This document shows, one piece after another, positions 1-6,215 of a DNA stretch of 6,215 bases. Both the position numbers and the translations under genes were made by a program. Every line of letters starts with the position of its first letter. Within the stretch, counting starts at the first letter, position 1. A model generated the notes under the pieces. It was not told where the DNA came from, did no database searches, and was given only the letters and a program-made list of their open reading frames with translations. The DNA is from Actinomycetota bacterium. Its GTDB lineage: Bacteria > Actinomycetota > Thermoleophilia > Solirubrobacterales > Solirubrobacteraceae. Location of the stretch: contig SYBY01000500.1 of assembly GCA_005788585.1 (NCBI GenBank), forward strand, positions 1 through 6,215, written 5' to 3'.

Positions 1-134
1 CATGATCGCCCTCGCAGCCGGGCCTATCTGGGGCCATCTCGGCGATGCCGTTCTCGGTCGTGCAAGCGCGTTCCGACTTGCGCTTGTGAGCGCGGCGGTT
101 GGCGTCATCCTCTTTGCGATCGGTCCGTTCGCAG
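1..134 (+). CDS. Internal fragment of a probable MFS-type membrane transporter, truncated at both ends
   Basis: The open frame from position 2 to about 133 encodes 44 residues that are hydrophobic and glycine-rich. They include GPIWGHLGD at residues 7-15 followed by LGR, resembling the loop after the second helix of major facilitator proteins (G-x-x-x-D...GR), then a membrane-like segment at about residues 26-43 ([16 protein letters not shown]). In MFS proteins this motif lies about 40-60 residues in, so the ATG at position 2 is probably an internal methionine and the gene begins outside the window. Beyond position 134 the same frame is antisense to the ChlI-like gene and becomes arginine-rich, unlike a membrane protein, so the real protein stops at the junction. 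Hand-counted GC is about 65% here against about 74% in the B12 genes. The substrate is unknown. The family call rests on one short motif plus hydrophobicity, so it is moderate only. Confidence 0.5.
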
Positions 135-578
135 GCCCTCCTCGGGGTTCATCGTGCCGACGAGGAGGAACCGCGCATCGGCGACGACGGATACCCCGTC
201 GCGCTCCACGGTGACCGAGCCCGCCGCGGCGGCGTCGAGGAGGACGTCGACGAGATGGTCGGGCAGCAGGTTGACCTCGTCGACGTCGAGCACGCCGCCG
301 TCGGCGCGTGAGAGGAGGCCCGCCTCCACGCGGTGCTCGCCGCCCAGCGCGGCGCGGACGTCGAGGGACCCGACGACGCGGTCCAGCGTGGCGCCCAGCG
401 GCAGGTCGACGAGCGGCCCGCCGACCATCGGGGCAAGCGCCCGGACCGCCGTGGACTTCGCCGTGCCGCGCTCGCCGCGCACCAGGACGCCGCCCACGAC
501 CGGGTGGACCGCGCAGACGAGGAGCGCCTCGACGAGGTCGTCCTGGCCGACTATGGCGGTGAGGGGGAACGCCGTCAT
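105..578 (-). CDS. chlI: ChlI/BchI-type AAA+ chelatase subunit (probable cobaltochelatase ATPase), 3' truncated
   Basis: This is the N-terminal part of an AAA+ ATPase of the magnesium-chelatase ChlI family, which next to cobN would be expected to power cobalt insertion by CobN. The ATG start at 578 overlaps the cobN stop as ATGA; a weak AAGGTG lies just upstream. Visible motifs are AIVGQDDL (8-15), Walker A GERGTAKS (35-42), [15 protein letters not shown] (59-73), Walker B-like VLDVDE (96-101) followed by VNLL, and GTMNPEEG (141-148). Family members normally continue with a segment like ELRPQLLDRF. Here the match ends at codon 148 (position 135), and the last nine residues to the TGA at 105 come from unrelated sequence. 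Missing parts are the sensor and arginine-finger region, the lid and, if this was an actinobacterial ChlI-ChlD fusion of about 630-700 aa, the whole VWA integrin-I domain. As it stands the product should be non-functional. Whether the break is real or an assembly join is undecided. Confidence 0.85.
   Translation of the reverse strand: MTAFPLTAIVGQDDLVEALLVCAVHPVVGGVLVRGERGTAKSTAVRALAPMVGGPLVDLPLGATLDRVVGSLDVRAALGGEHRVEAGLLSRADGGVLDVDEVNLLPDHLVDVLLDAAAAGSVTVERDGVSVVADARFLLVGTMNPEEGLRTDRSQRG
130..140. other. Breakpoint joining a truncated chlI-like gene to a truncated transporter gene
   Basis: Minus-strand similarity to ChlI ends at the glycine codon 137..135, and plus-strand transporter-like coding ends at about 133. 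The two broken genes therefore meet within a few bases, with no insertion sequence, terminal repeat, target duplication or tRNA visible at the point. Base composition also changes across it. The exact base cannot be fixed because a few nucleotides could belong to either side. A chimeric contig join is the simplest reading; an in-genome deletion or inversion is possible. Confidence 0.75.
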
Positions 579-3500
579 GCGGTGGCACCTTCGAGGTCGT
601 CTTCCACCGCGAGGAACCGCTGACGCACCGCGTCGAGTGTCTCGGCCGACGGCTCGGCCCACATCCCGCGCTCGACCGCCTCCAGCAGCCGCTCGGCGAT
701 CTGCCGCGCCGCCCACGGATTCGCCCGGTCCATGAACTGGGAGATGTCGTCGTCCAGGAGGTACTTCTCGGCGACCTGCTCATACATCCAGTCGCTGGCG
801 ACGTCGGTCGTCGCGTCGTAGCCGAACAGGTAGTCGACGGTCGCCGCCAGTTCGGCCGCGCCCTTGAACCCGTGGCGCGTCATCGAGCCGATCCACCGCG
901 GGTTCGCCACCCGCGCGCGGAAGATCCGCCGCGTCTCCTCGGCCAGCGTGCGGGTCCGCACCCGCGCCGGGTCCGAGCTGTCGCCGAGGAACGCCTGGGG
1001 CTCGCGGCCGGTCAGCGCCCGGACGGTCGCCACCATGCCGCCGTGGTACTGGTAGTAGTCGTCGGAGTCGAGGTGGTCATGCTCGCGGCTGTCGACGTTC
1101 TTCACCGCCACGTCGATCCGCGCGAACGCCGCGCGCATCGCCTCGCCGGCGGGAGTGCCGTCCAGGCCGCGGCCGTACGCGAAGCCGCCCCACGCCTCGT
1201 AGACCTTCGCGAGGTCGGCGTCGTCGCGCCAGTCGCGCGTCTCCAGCAGCTGGATGAGGCCCGCGCCGTACGTGCCGGGCTTCGAGCCGAAGATCCGGGT
1301 GGTCGCGCGCCGCCAGGCCTCGGCGTCCTCCAACGAGGACGACAGCGCCGCCGCTTCGGCCCGCGCGTTGGCCGCGACGTAGTTCTGGTCGTCGGGTTCG
1401 TCGAGTGTCGCGACCATCGTCACGGCGTCGTCGAGCAGGCCGAGGAGGTGGGGGAACGCGTCGCGGAAGAACCCGGAGATGCGCAGGGTCACGTCGATCC
1501 GCGGGCGGCCCAGCTCTTCGAGCGGCACGACCTCGAGCCCGGTGATCCGCCGTGACTGCGGATGCCACGTGGGGCGCACGCCGAGGAGCGCGAGGACCTC
1601 GGCGGCGTCGTCGCCCTGCGTGCGCATCGCGGCGGTGCCCCACGCGACGAGGCCGACCATCCGCGGCAGCGCGCCGGTCTCGGCGACATGACGTTCGAGC
1701 AACGCGTCGGCGAGCCGCACACCGGTCGCGTAGGACAGCTCGCTCGGCAGCGCGCGCGGGTCGACGGTGTAGAAGTTCCGGCCGGTCGGCAGGACGTCGA
1801 AGCGTCCGCGGGTCGGGGCGCCGGACGGGCCCGCCGGGACGTGGCGGCCACGCAGCGCATCGAGCACGGCGCCGATCTCGCCGGTGGTGGCGCGGAGCTT
1901 CGGCACGATCTCCGCGGCGGCGAAACGCAGCGCCGACTCGACCCCCGCGTCGGGCGCGCCGAGGATGGTCGCGGTGACCTCACCGGCCCGCGCGGGGTCC
2001 CAGTCGAAGCTCGCCAGGCCGTCGAGCAGCGCGGTCTGCGCGTCCTCGAGGCGGTCGATGACGTCGCTGCCGCGGTACGCCGTGCCGGGGAAGCGGGCGA
2101 GCAAGGCGACGGTGTTGGGCTCCGGAATCCGCGCGCCGGGAGCCTCCACGAGCGTGGGCTCGTCGAACCCGAACGCCGCGCCGATCGCGCGCCGCAGCCC
2201 GGGCACGTCGCCGACGCCATGCCGCCCGATGGCCGCGGTCAGCCCGCGCAGCTGCGGCCCCTCCGGCACCCGGCCGAGGATGTGCAGCCCGTCCTTGATC
2301 TGCACGTCCTTGACCTCGCAGAGGTACCCGTCGAGGTGCTCGACGAGCTCGCCGGCGTCCTCCGGCCGGTCGCTCACGCCGAGGTCGTCCTGGAGGTTCG
2401 CCTGCTGGATCGCCTCCCAGATCTGCGCGCCGAGACCGGGCAGCTTGGACGGGTCGAGGACCTCCAGCCGGGCGTACTCGTCCATGAGCGCCTCGAGGTC
2501 GGCCAGCTCGTCGTAGGACTCGGCGCGCATCATCGGCGGGACGAGGTGATCGACGACGACCGCGTGCGCGCGGCGCTTGGCCTGCGCGCCCTCGCCGGGG
2601 TCGTTGACGACGAACGGGTAGACGAGGGGGATGTCGCCCAGCGCGGCGTCGGGCGCGCAGGATTCGGAGAGCGCGAGCATCTTGCCGGGCAGCCATTCCA
2701 GGGTGCCGTGCTTGCCGAGGTGGACGATCGCGTCGGCGCCCCACTGCGCGCGCAGCCAGCGGTAGGCGGCGAGGTAGTGGTGGGCGGGGGCGAGCTCGGG
2801 GTCGTGGTAGATGCCGACCTGGTCGTCGCCGTAGCCGCGCGGGGGCTGGATGAGGACGACGACGTCGCCGAGGTCGAGGCCCGCCACGATGAGGTCGCCG
2901 TTGTCCGGGTCGCGGTAGCGGTCGCCGGGCGCAGGCCCCCACTGCTCCTCCATGGAGGTGCGCAGCGAGGCGGGCAGCGTCGCGTACCAGTCGAGGTACG
3001 CGTCGGCGCTGATGCGCAGCGGCGCGGCGCGCAGGAGGTCGTCGCTGAGGAACTCGGGGTCGTGGCCGCCCGCGGCGATGAGGGCGTGCATGAGCGCCTC
3101 GCCGTCGGCCGGGATGTCGTCGACGGCGATGCCGTCGTCGCGCAGCGCGTGGAGGAGGTCGATGGCGCTGGCGGGGGTGTCGAGGCCGACGGCCATGCCG
3201 ACCCGCGCGTGCTTCGTCGGGAACGCGGTGAGGATGATCGCGACCTTGCGGCGCGCGGCGGTGCGCAGGTTGGCGTGGCGGACGACGAGGCCGGCGAGCC
3301 GGTCGCAGCGCTCTGCATCGGGGACGTATCTCGGCACGCCGTCCGCGCGCTCCTTGAAGCAGATCGGCCCCCCGATGATCCGCCCGTCGAACTCCGGGAT
3401 CGCGACCTGCGTCGCGGCGTCCAGCGGTGACAGCCCGCTGTCGCCTTCCTCCCACCACGACCGCGACCGCGTCACGCAGAGCGCCTGCACGACCGGCACG

Positions 3501-4288
3501 TCGAGGGCCTCCAGCGCCGTGGCGTCCCACCCGCCGTCCTCGTCGGCGGCTGTCGAGCCGCCGGTGGCGAGCATCGTGGTGACGAGCGCGTCGACGTGCC
3601 CGCGCAGGACGTCGAGCGCCGCCACCGACCCGTCGGCGCCGCGTCGCAGCGTCGTGCTCCAGACCGGCAGCGGCCAACCGCCCGCGCGCTCGATCGCGGC
3701 GCACAGGGCGTCGATGAAGTCGGTGTTCCCCGTGATGCGATGCGCCCGGTAGAACGTGATCCCGATGACCGGCGCGCCGTCGGGCCGGCCGGCGAGCGCG
3801 TCGTCGACGGACACGTCGCCGCGGCCGGGGACGTACACCCCGAGGTCGGGCACCGCGCGTGGCGCGTCGAACCCGAATCCCTCCAGCAGGAAGGTGTCGG
3901 CGAGGAAGCGCAGGAGCTGCTCGATGTTGTCGACGTCGCCGCCGAGCAGGTACTCGCCCGCCTGCGCGACCGCACCCGCGGGCACCGTCGACAGCGCCGT
4001 CATCTCCGCATCGGGCCGCGCCTCGCCGCCCAGCGCGATGAGAGCGATGCCCTGCTCGCGGCACCGCGCCGCCAGCGCGTCGACCCCGCCCTCCCAGCCG
4101 CGCCGCCCGCCGAGGACGCGGCAGACGACGACGCGTGCGCCGTCGAGGAGGTCGTCGAGGAACGCCTCGTGGTCGGTCACGCCGCCGGGGTTCGCCCAGC
4201 GCACCTCGGGGAAGTCGGCGGGCAGGCGCCGCAGCGCGGTGGCGGCGGCGAGGATCTCGGTGTCGGCGGTGGTGATCAGGCGGAGCAC
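575..4288 (-). CDS. cobN: Cobaltochelatase large subunit CobN
   Basis: CobN (EC 6.6.1.2) is the porphyrinoid-binding large subunit of the ATP-dependent chelatase that inserts Co2+ into hydrogenobyrinic acid a,c-diamide in the cytoplasm, in the aerobic B12 route. The 1,237-residue frame is intact and of normal length for the CobN/BchH family. It starts with a typical [11 protein letters not shown]-terminus. Family blocks appear in order: [16 protein letters not shown] just before [14 protein letters not shown] (523-536), [14 protein letters not shown] (562-575), [14 protein letters not shown] (from 836), YYQYHGGM (1078-1085), [10 protein letters not shown] (1134-1143) and a [15 protein letters not shown] tail motif. 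The histidines in the HLGKHG and YYQYHGG blocks are conserved in the family. The GTG start at 4288 is supported by GGAGG four bases upstream and by family alignment; it overlaps the cobQ end by 13 nt. The stop overlaps the chlI-like start. Similarity to the BchH/ChlH magnesium chelatase subunit is expected, but the B12 context decides for cobalt. Confidence 0.97.
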   Translation of the reverse strand: MLRLITTADTEILAAATALRRLPADFPEVRWANPGGVTDHEAFLDDLLDGARVVVCRVLGGRRGWEGGVDALAARCREQGIALIALGGEARPDAEMTALSTVPAGAVAQAGEYLLGGDVDNIEQLLRFLADTFLLEGFGFDAPRAVPDLGVYVPGRGDVSVDDALAGRPDGAPVIGITFYRAHRITGNTDFIDALCAAIERAGGWPLPVWSTTLRRGADGSVAALDVLRGHVDALVTTMLATGGSTAADEDGGWDATALEALDVPVVQALCVTRSRSWWEEGDSGLSPLDAATQVAIPEFDGRIIGGPICFKERADGVPRYVPDAERCDRLAGLVVRHANLRTAARRKVAIILTAFPTKHARVGMAVGLDTPASAIDLLHALRDDGIAVDDIPADGEALMHALIAAGGHDPEFLSDDLLRAAPLRISADAYLDWYATLPASLRTSMEEQWGPAPGDRYRDPDNGDLIVAGLDLGDVVVLIQPPRGYGDDQVGIYHDPELAPAHHYLAAYRWLRAQWGADAIVHLGKHGTLEWLPGKMLALSESCAPDAALGDIPLVYPFVVNDPGEGAQAKRRAHAVVVDHLVPPMMRAESYDELADLEALMDEYARLEVLDPSKLPGLGAQIWEAIQQANLQDDLGVSDRPEDAGELVEHLDGYLCEVKDVQIKDGLHILGRVPEGPQLRGLTAAIGRHGVGDVPGLRRAIGAAFGFDEPTLVEAPGARIPEPNTVALLARFPGTAYRGSDVIDRLEDAQTALLDGLASFDWDPARAGEVTATILGAPDAGVESALRFAAAEIVPKLRATTGEIGAVLDALRGRHVPAGPSGAPTRGRFDVLPTGRNFYTVDPRALPSELSYATGVRLADALLERHVAETGALPRMVGLVAWGTAAMRTQGDDAAEVLALLGVRPTWHPQSRRITGLEVVPLEELGRPRIDVTLRISGFFRDAFPHLLGLLDDAVTMVATLDEPDDQNYVAANARAEAAALSSSLEDAEAWRRATTRIFGSKPGTYGAGLIQLLETRDWRDDADLAKVYEAWGGFAYGRGLDGTPAGEAMRAAFARIDVAVKNVDSREHDHLDSDDYYQYHGGMVATVRALTGREPQAFLGDSSDPARVRTRTLAEETRRIFRARVANPRWIGSMTRHGFKGAAELAATVDYLFGYDATTDVASDWMYEQVAEKYLLDDDISQFMDRANPWAARQIAERLLEAVERGMWAEPSAETLDAVRQRFLAVEDDLEGATA

Positions 4289-5793
4289 GGGGCCTCCAGG
4301 GCGGTTGCCAGCGTCGGCAGATCGGTGGGTGCGCCGCCCTCGATGAGGCTGTGCAGGGCGGCGGTGTCGGCGTGCTGCTCGATGAGGTCGCCGAGGCGGT
4401 CGAGGCGCTGCTCACGCACGTCGGCGAACGCCGCGGTCCCGCCGGTGAAGTGCCGGCCGCGGTGCGCGGCGACGCGGTGCAGCAGCGCGCGGCGGAACGT
4501 GTCACCTTCCAGCGCGCCGTGCCAGCTCGTGCCGAGCGTCCAGCCGACGCGGCAGCCCTCGCCGGGCCCGAACAGGGGCTCGCCGCCGTGGCGGACGGGG
4601 CGGCCGTGGCGGATCTCGTAGCCGGACACCGGCGTGCCGCGCAGCCAGTCGCAGGTCGCGGCCGGGCGGGTCAGGACCTTGTCGGCGGCGAACGTGGTCG
4701 TGACCGGCAGCAGGCCCAGGCCCTCGACGGCGCCCGCCTTCGACTCCACGTCGTCGTCGATCCGCTCGCCGAGCAGCTGGTAGCCGCCACAGACGCCGAG
4801 GATCGGGTCGCCGGTCGCGGCCCGCCGACGCAGCGCGCCGTCCAGGCCGTCGGCCCGCAGCCGGGCGAGGTCCTCGACGGTCGCCTTCGTGCCCGGCACG
4901 ATCACGAGGTCGGCGCGGGCGATGTCCGCGGCGCTGCGCGTGAAGCGCACGCGCACCCCGGGCTCGGCGCTCAGCGCGTCGGCGTCGGTGAAGTTGCTCA
5001 TCCAGCGCAGGCGGACGACCGCCACCTCGAGCGCGTCGTCGCCCGGCGCGGGAGGAAGCTCGGGGCGGTGGTCCAGGGACAGCGAGTCCTCGACGTCCAT
5101 CCACAGGTCGTCGAGGTACGGCATGACGCCGAGCGTGGGGCGGCCGGTCAGCTCGTGCAGCTGGTCGATCCCCGGCTGCAGGATCGACTGATCACCGCGG
5201 AACTTGTTGATGAGGAAGCCGGCGACGTGGGCCTGGTCGGCGGGCTCGAGCAGCGCGAGGGTGCCGTGGAACGACGCGAACACGCCGCCGCGGTCGATGT
5301 CCCCGACCACGAGCACCGGCAGGTCCGCGGCCCGCGCGAGCCCCATGTTCGCGAGGTCGCCCGCGCGCAGGTTGATCTCTGCGGGGGAGCCCGCGCCCTC
5401 GCAGACGACGACGTCGAACCGCGCGCGCAGCGACGCCAGCGCGTCGGCCACCGCGCCGCGCAGCTCGTGCTTGAGCGACTGGTAGCTGCGGGCGTCGGCA
5501 TCGGCGAACGGCTTCCCGTTGACGATGACCTGGCTGTGCCGCTCGCCGCTGGGCTTGATGAGCACGGGGTTCATCGCCGCTTCCGCGGGAACGCCCGCGG
5601 CGGCCGCCTGCACGACCTGCGCCCGGCCGATCTCCGCGCCGTCGGGTGCCACGACGCTGTTCAGCGCCATGTTCTGTGCCTTGAACGGCGCGACGGAGAC
5701 GCCCTGGCGGTGCAGCCAGCGGCAGATGCCGGCGGTGACGAGGGACTTGCCGGCGTCCGAGCAGGTGCCGGCGATGAGGATCGCGCCGCTCAC
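4276..5793 (-). CDS. cobQ: Cobyric acid synthase CobQ/CbiP (glutamine-hydrolysing)
   Basis: CobQ (EC 6.3.5.10) uses ATP and glutamine to amidate the b, d, e and g carboxylates of adenosylcobyrinic acid a,c-diamide, giving adenosylcobyric acid. Starting at GTG 5793 it has 505 residues, typical for the family. The N-terminal dethiobiotin-synthetase-like domain carries the P-loop GTCSDAGKS (9-17), FKAQNM (37-42), EIGRAQ (54-59), CEGAGSPAEINLR (131-143) and VGDIDRGGVFAS. The C-terminal class I-like amidotransferase domain carries GVCGGYQLLG with the expected nucleophile C335, SGYEIRHG, and GTSWHG with the expected catalytic H425. The GTxWHG form is the one I associate with actinobacterial CobQs. 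The stop of cobD overlaps this start as GTGA, which favours it over an in-frame ATG 18 codons upstream whose extra residues (MFGRKKGSPC...) do not look like the family. No strong Shine-Dalgarno is visible, so translation is probably coupled to cobD. Confidence 0.97.
   Translation of the reverse strand: MSGAILIAGTCSDAGKSLVTAGICRWLHRQGVSVAPFKAQNMALNSVVAPDGAEIGRAQVVQAAAAGVPAEAAMNPVLIKPSGERHSQVIVNGKPFADADARSYQSLKHELRGAVADALASLRARFDVVVCEGAGSPAEINLRAGDLANMGLARAADLPVLVVGDIDRGGVFASFHGTLALLEPADQAHVAGFLINKFRGDQSILQPGIDQLHELTGRPTLGVMPYLDDLWMDVEDSLSLDHRPELPPAPGDDALEVAVVRLRWMSNFTDADALSAEPGVRVRFTRSAADIARADLVIVPGTKATVEDLARLRADGLDGALRRRAATGDPILGVCGGYQLLGERIDDDVESKAGAVEGLGLLPVTTTFAADKVLTRPAATCDWLRGTPVSGYEIRHGRPVRHGGEPLFGPGEGCRVGWTLGTSWHGALEGDTFRRALLHRVAAHRGRHFTGGTAAFADVREQRLDRLGDLIEQHADTAALHSLIEGGAPTDLPTLATALEAPCSA
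4293..4297 (-). promoter_or_regulatory. Ribosome binding site of cobN
   Basis: On the minus strand GGAGG lies four bases before the GTG at 4288, inside the last codons of cobQ. It is the clearest Shine-Dalgarno sequence among the operon's junctions, and it fixes the GTG as the cobN start despite the 13-nt overlap. It suggests cobN can recruit ribosomes itself as well as through coupling to cobQ. Confidence 0.7.
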
Positions 5794-6215
5794 GCGAACC
5801 GTCCGCAGGTTTGGGGCGCAGGGCGACCCTTTCTTGCGGCCGAACACACGAGCGCCGCCGTGAGACCGACGGCGAGCGACAGCCGGCGCGCGCGGGCGAT
5901 GTCGGCGACCGCCGGGGCGGGGCCGTCACCGAGCGTCGGCCGGACCTCGTCGCGGTCGCCATACGTCAACGGGCCACCGAGCCGCACCCCCAGCGCGCCA
6001 GCGAACGCCGCCTCGATCCGGCCGGCGTTCGGCGAGGGATGGGCGGCGCCATCGCGGCGCAGCACCGTCAGCGCGCGGCGCGGCGACCCGCCGACCACCG
6101 GCGCACACCCCACCGCCAGCAAGGCGCCGAGCCGCGCCGCCGGCCACGCCAGCACATCGTCGAGCCGCGCCGCCGCCCAGCCGCAGTCCTCGTACCGCGC
6201 CGAGCGATGGCCGAC
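5790..6215 (-). CDS. cobD: Adenosylcobinamide-phosphate synthase CobD/CbiB, C-terminal part (cut by window edge)
   Basis: CobD/CbiB is a membrane protein (EC 6.3.1.10) that joins the aminopropanol arm to adenosylcobyric acid. The frame is open to the right edge and yields 141 residues, a little under half of the usual ~310-330. The first visible residues read VGHRSARYEDCGWAAARLDD, matching the family block (VGHR...RY..FG.AAARLDD), followed by a P-x-R segment. SPNAG lies at fragment residues 61-65 with AGALGVRLGG and a tyrosine shortly after, the characteristic SPNAG...GALGVRLGG...Y signature. A hydrophobic helix at about 112-127 is consistent with the C-terminal membrane segment. The GTG at 6155 is internal, since family sequence continues upstream of it in frame. 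A cysteine (fragment residue 11) replaces the usual phenylalanine in the YxxFG block. The stop TGA overlaps the cobQ start as GTGA. This is the first visible gene of the operon, and the promoter must lie outside the window. Confidence 0.95.
   Translation of the reverse strand, partial: VGHRSARYEDCGWAAARLDDVLAWPAARLGALLAVGCAPVVGGSPRRALTVLRRDGAAHPSPNAGRIEAAFAGALGVRLGGPLTYGDRDEVRPTLGDGPAPAVADIARARRLSLAVGLTAALVCSAARKGRPAPQTCGRFA

Noticed and set aside
2..214. A complete 70-residue protein starting at the ATG at position 2
   Set aside because: The first 44 residues look like the interior of a transporter, and the last 26 are arginine-rich antisense of the chlI-like gene. The whole frame is a fusion across the junction, not a small gene.
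579..716. Upstream in-frame extension of the chlI-like gene inside cobN
   Set aside because: The extension is arginine/glycine-rich out-of-frame cobN sequence. The ATG at 578 overlaps the cobN stop, and family similarity begins there.
1562..3430. A 622-codon open frame on the plus strand opposite cobN
   Set aside because: It lies wholly antisense to a gene with strong family motifs, is made of R/D/V/A/G-rich low-complexity sequence, and shows no recognisable domain. Long shadow frames are expected in GC-rich coding DNA.
1980..4505. An 841-codon minus-strand frame overlapping cobN and cobQ
   Set aside because: The translation is arginine- and proline-rich throughout and is a +1/-1 shadow of cobN and the end of cobQ. 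The true frame carries all the CobN motifs.
3596..4621. A 341-codon plus-strand frame across the cobN/cobQ boundary
   Set aside because: It is antisense to two well-supported genes, with biased composition and no domain or ribosome site.
575..5793. Riboswitch, promoter or terminator within the operon
   Set aside because: There is no intergenic space between the genes, and I found no hairpin followed by a T-run. A cobalamin riboswitch, if present, would lie upstream of the operon, beyond the right edge.
5794..5847. A longer cobQ starting at the ATG at 5847
   Set aside because: The extra 18 residues do not resemble CobQ N-termini and would overlap cobD by 58 bases. The GTG at 5793 gives the GTGA overlap and places the P-loop at residue 9 as usual.
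6153..6155. GTG at 6155 as the start of cobD
   Set aside because: The same frame continues upstream with conserved CobD residues (VGHR, AAARLDD), so this valine is internal and the gene runs off the window.

Overview
The window is a high-GC stretch (about 74% by hand count in a sampled 130 bp) filled almost entirely by one minus-strand operon for the late steps of cobalamin (vitamin B12) synthesis. Read in the direction of transcription, from the right edge to the left, it holds: the C-terminal part of cobD/cbiB (adenosylcobinamide-phosphate synthase, cut by the window edge), complete cobQ/cbiP (cobyric acid synthase), complete cobN (large subunit of aerobic cobaltochelatase), and the first ~148 codons of a ChlI/BchI-type AAA+ chelatase subunit. 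The genes overlap at each boundary (GTGA 4 nt, then 13 nt, then ATGA 4 nt), leaving no intergenic space for promoters or terminators. This is the usual mark of a tightly co-transcribed, translationally coupled operon.

The likely source is a high-GC actinobacterial-type bacterium. The reasons are the extreme GC with GC-rich third codon positions, a CobN of about 1,237 aa followed by a ChlI-like rather than CobS-like ATPase, and the GT-x-WHG form of the CobQ amidotransferase histidine motif. This is inference from family knowledge, and a precise lineage cannot be named.

The genes fit one pathway. CobN with the AAA+ subunit would insert cobalt into hydrogenobyrinic acid a,c-diamide. CobQ then amidates the b, d, e and g carboxylates to give cobyric acid. 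CobD attaches the aminopropanol arm. CobN implies the late-cobalt-insertion (aerobic) route.

The one anomaly is at the left end. The ChlI-like gene matches its family through GTMNPEEG, up to position 135, and then abruptly stops matching. The first ~134 bases instead read on the plus strand as the inside of an unrelated hydrophobic protein resembling a major facilitator (MFS) transporter, at lower GC (about 65% by hand count). Both genes are broken at the same point with nothing between them. A chimeric assembly join is the simplest explanation; a genuine deletion or rearrangement is the alternative. I see no novel system, RNA gene, CRISPR array, insertion sequence or attachment site. The content is otherwise a conventional B12 operon.
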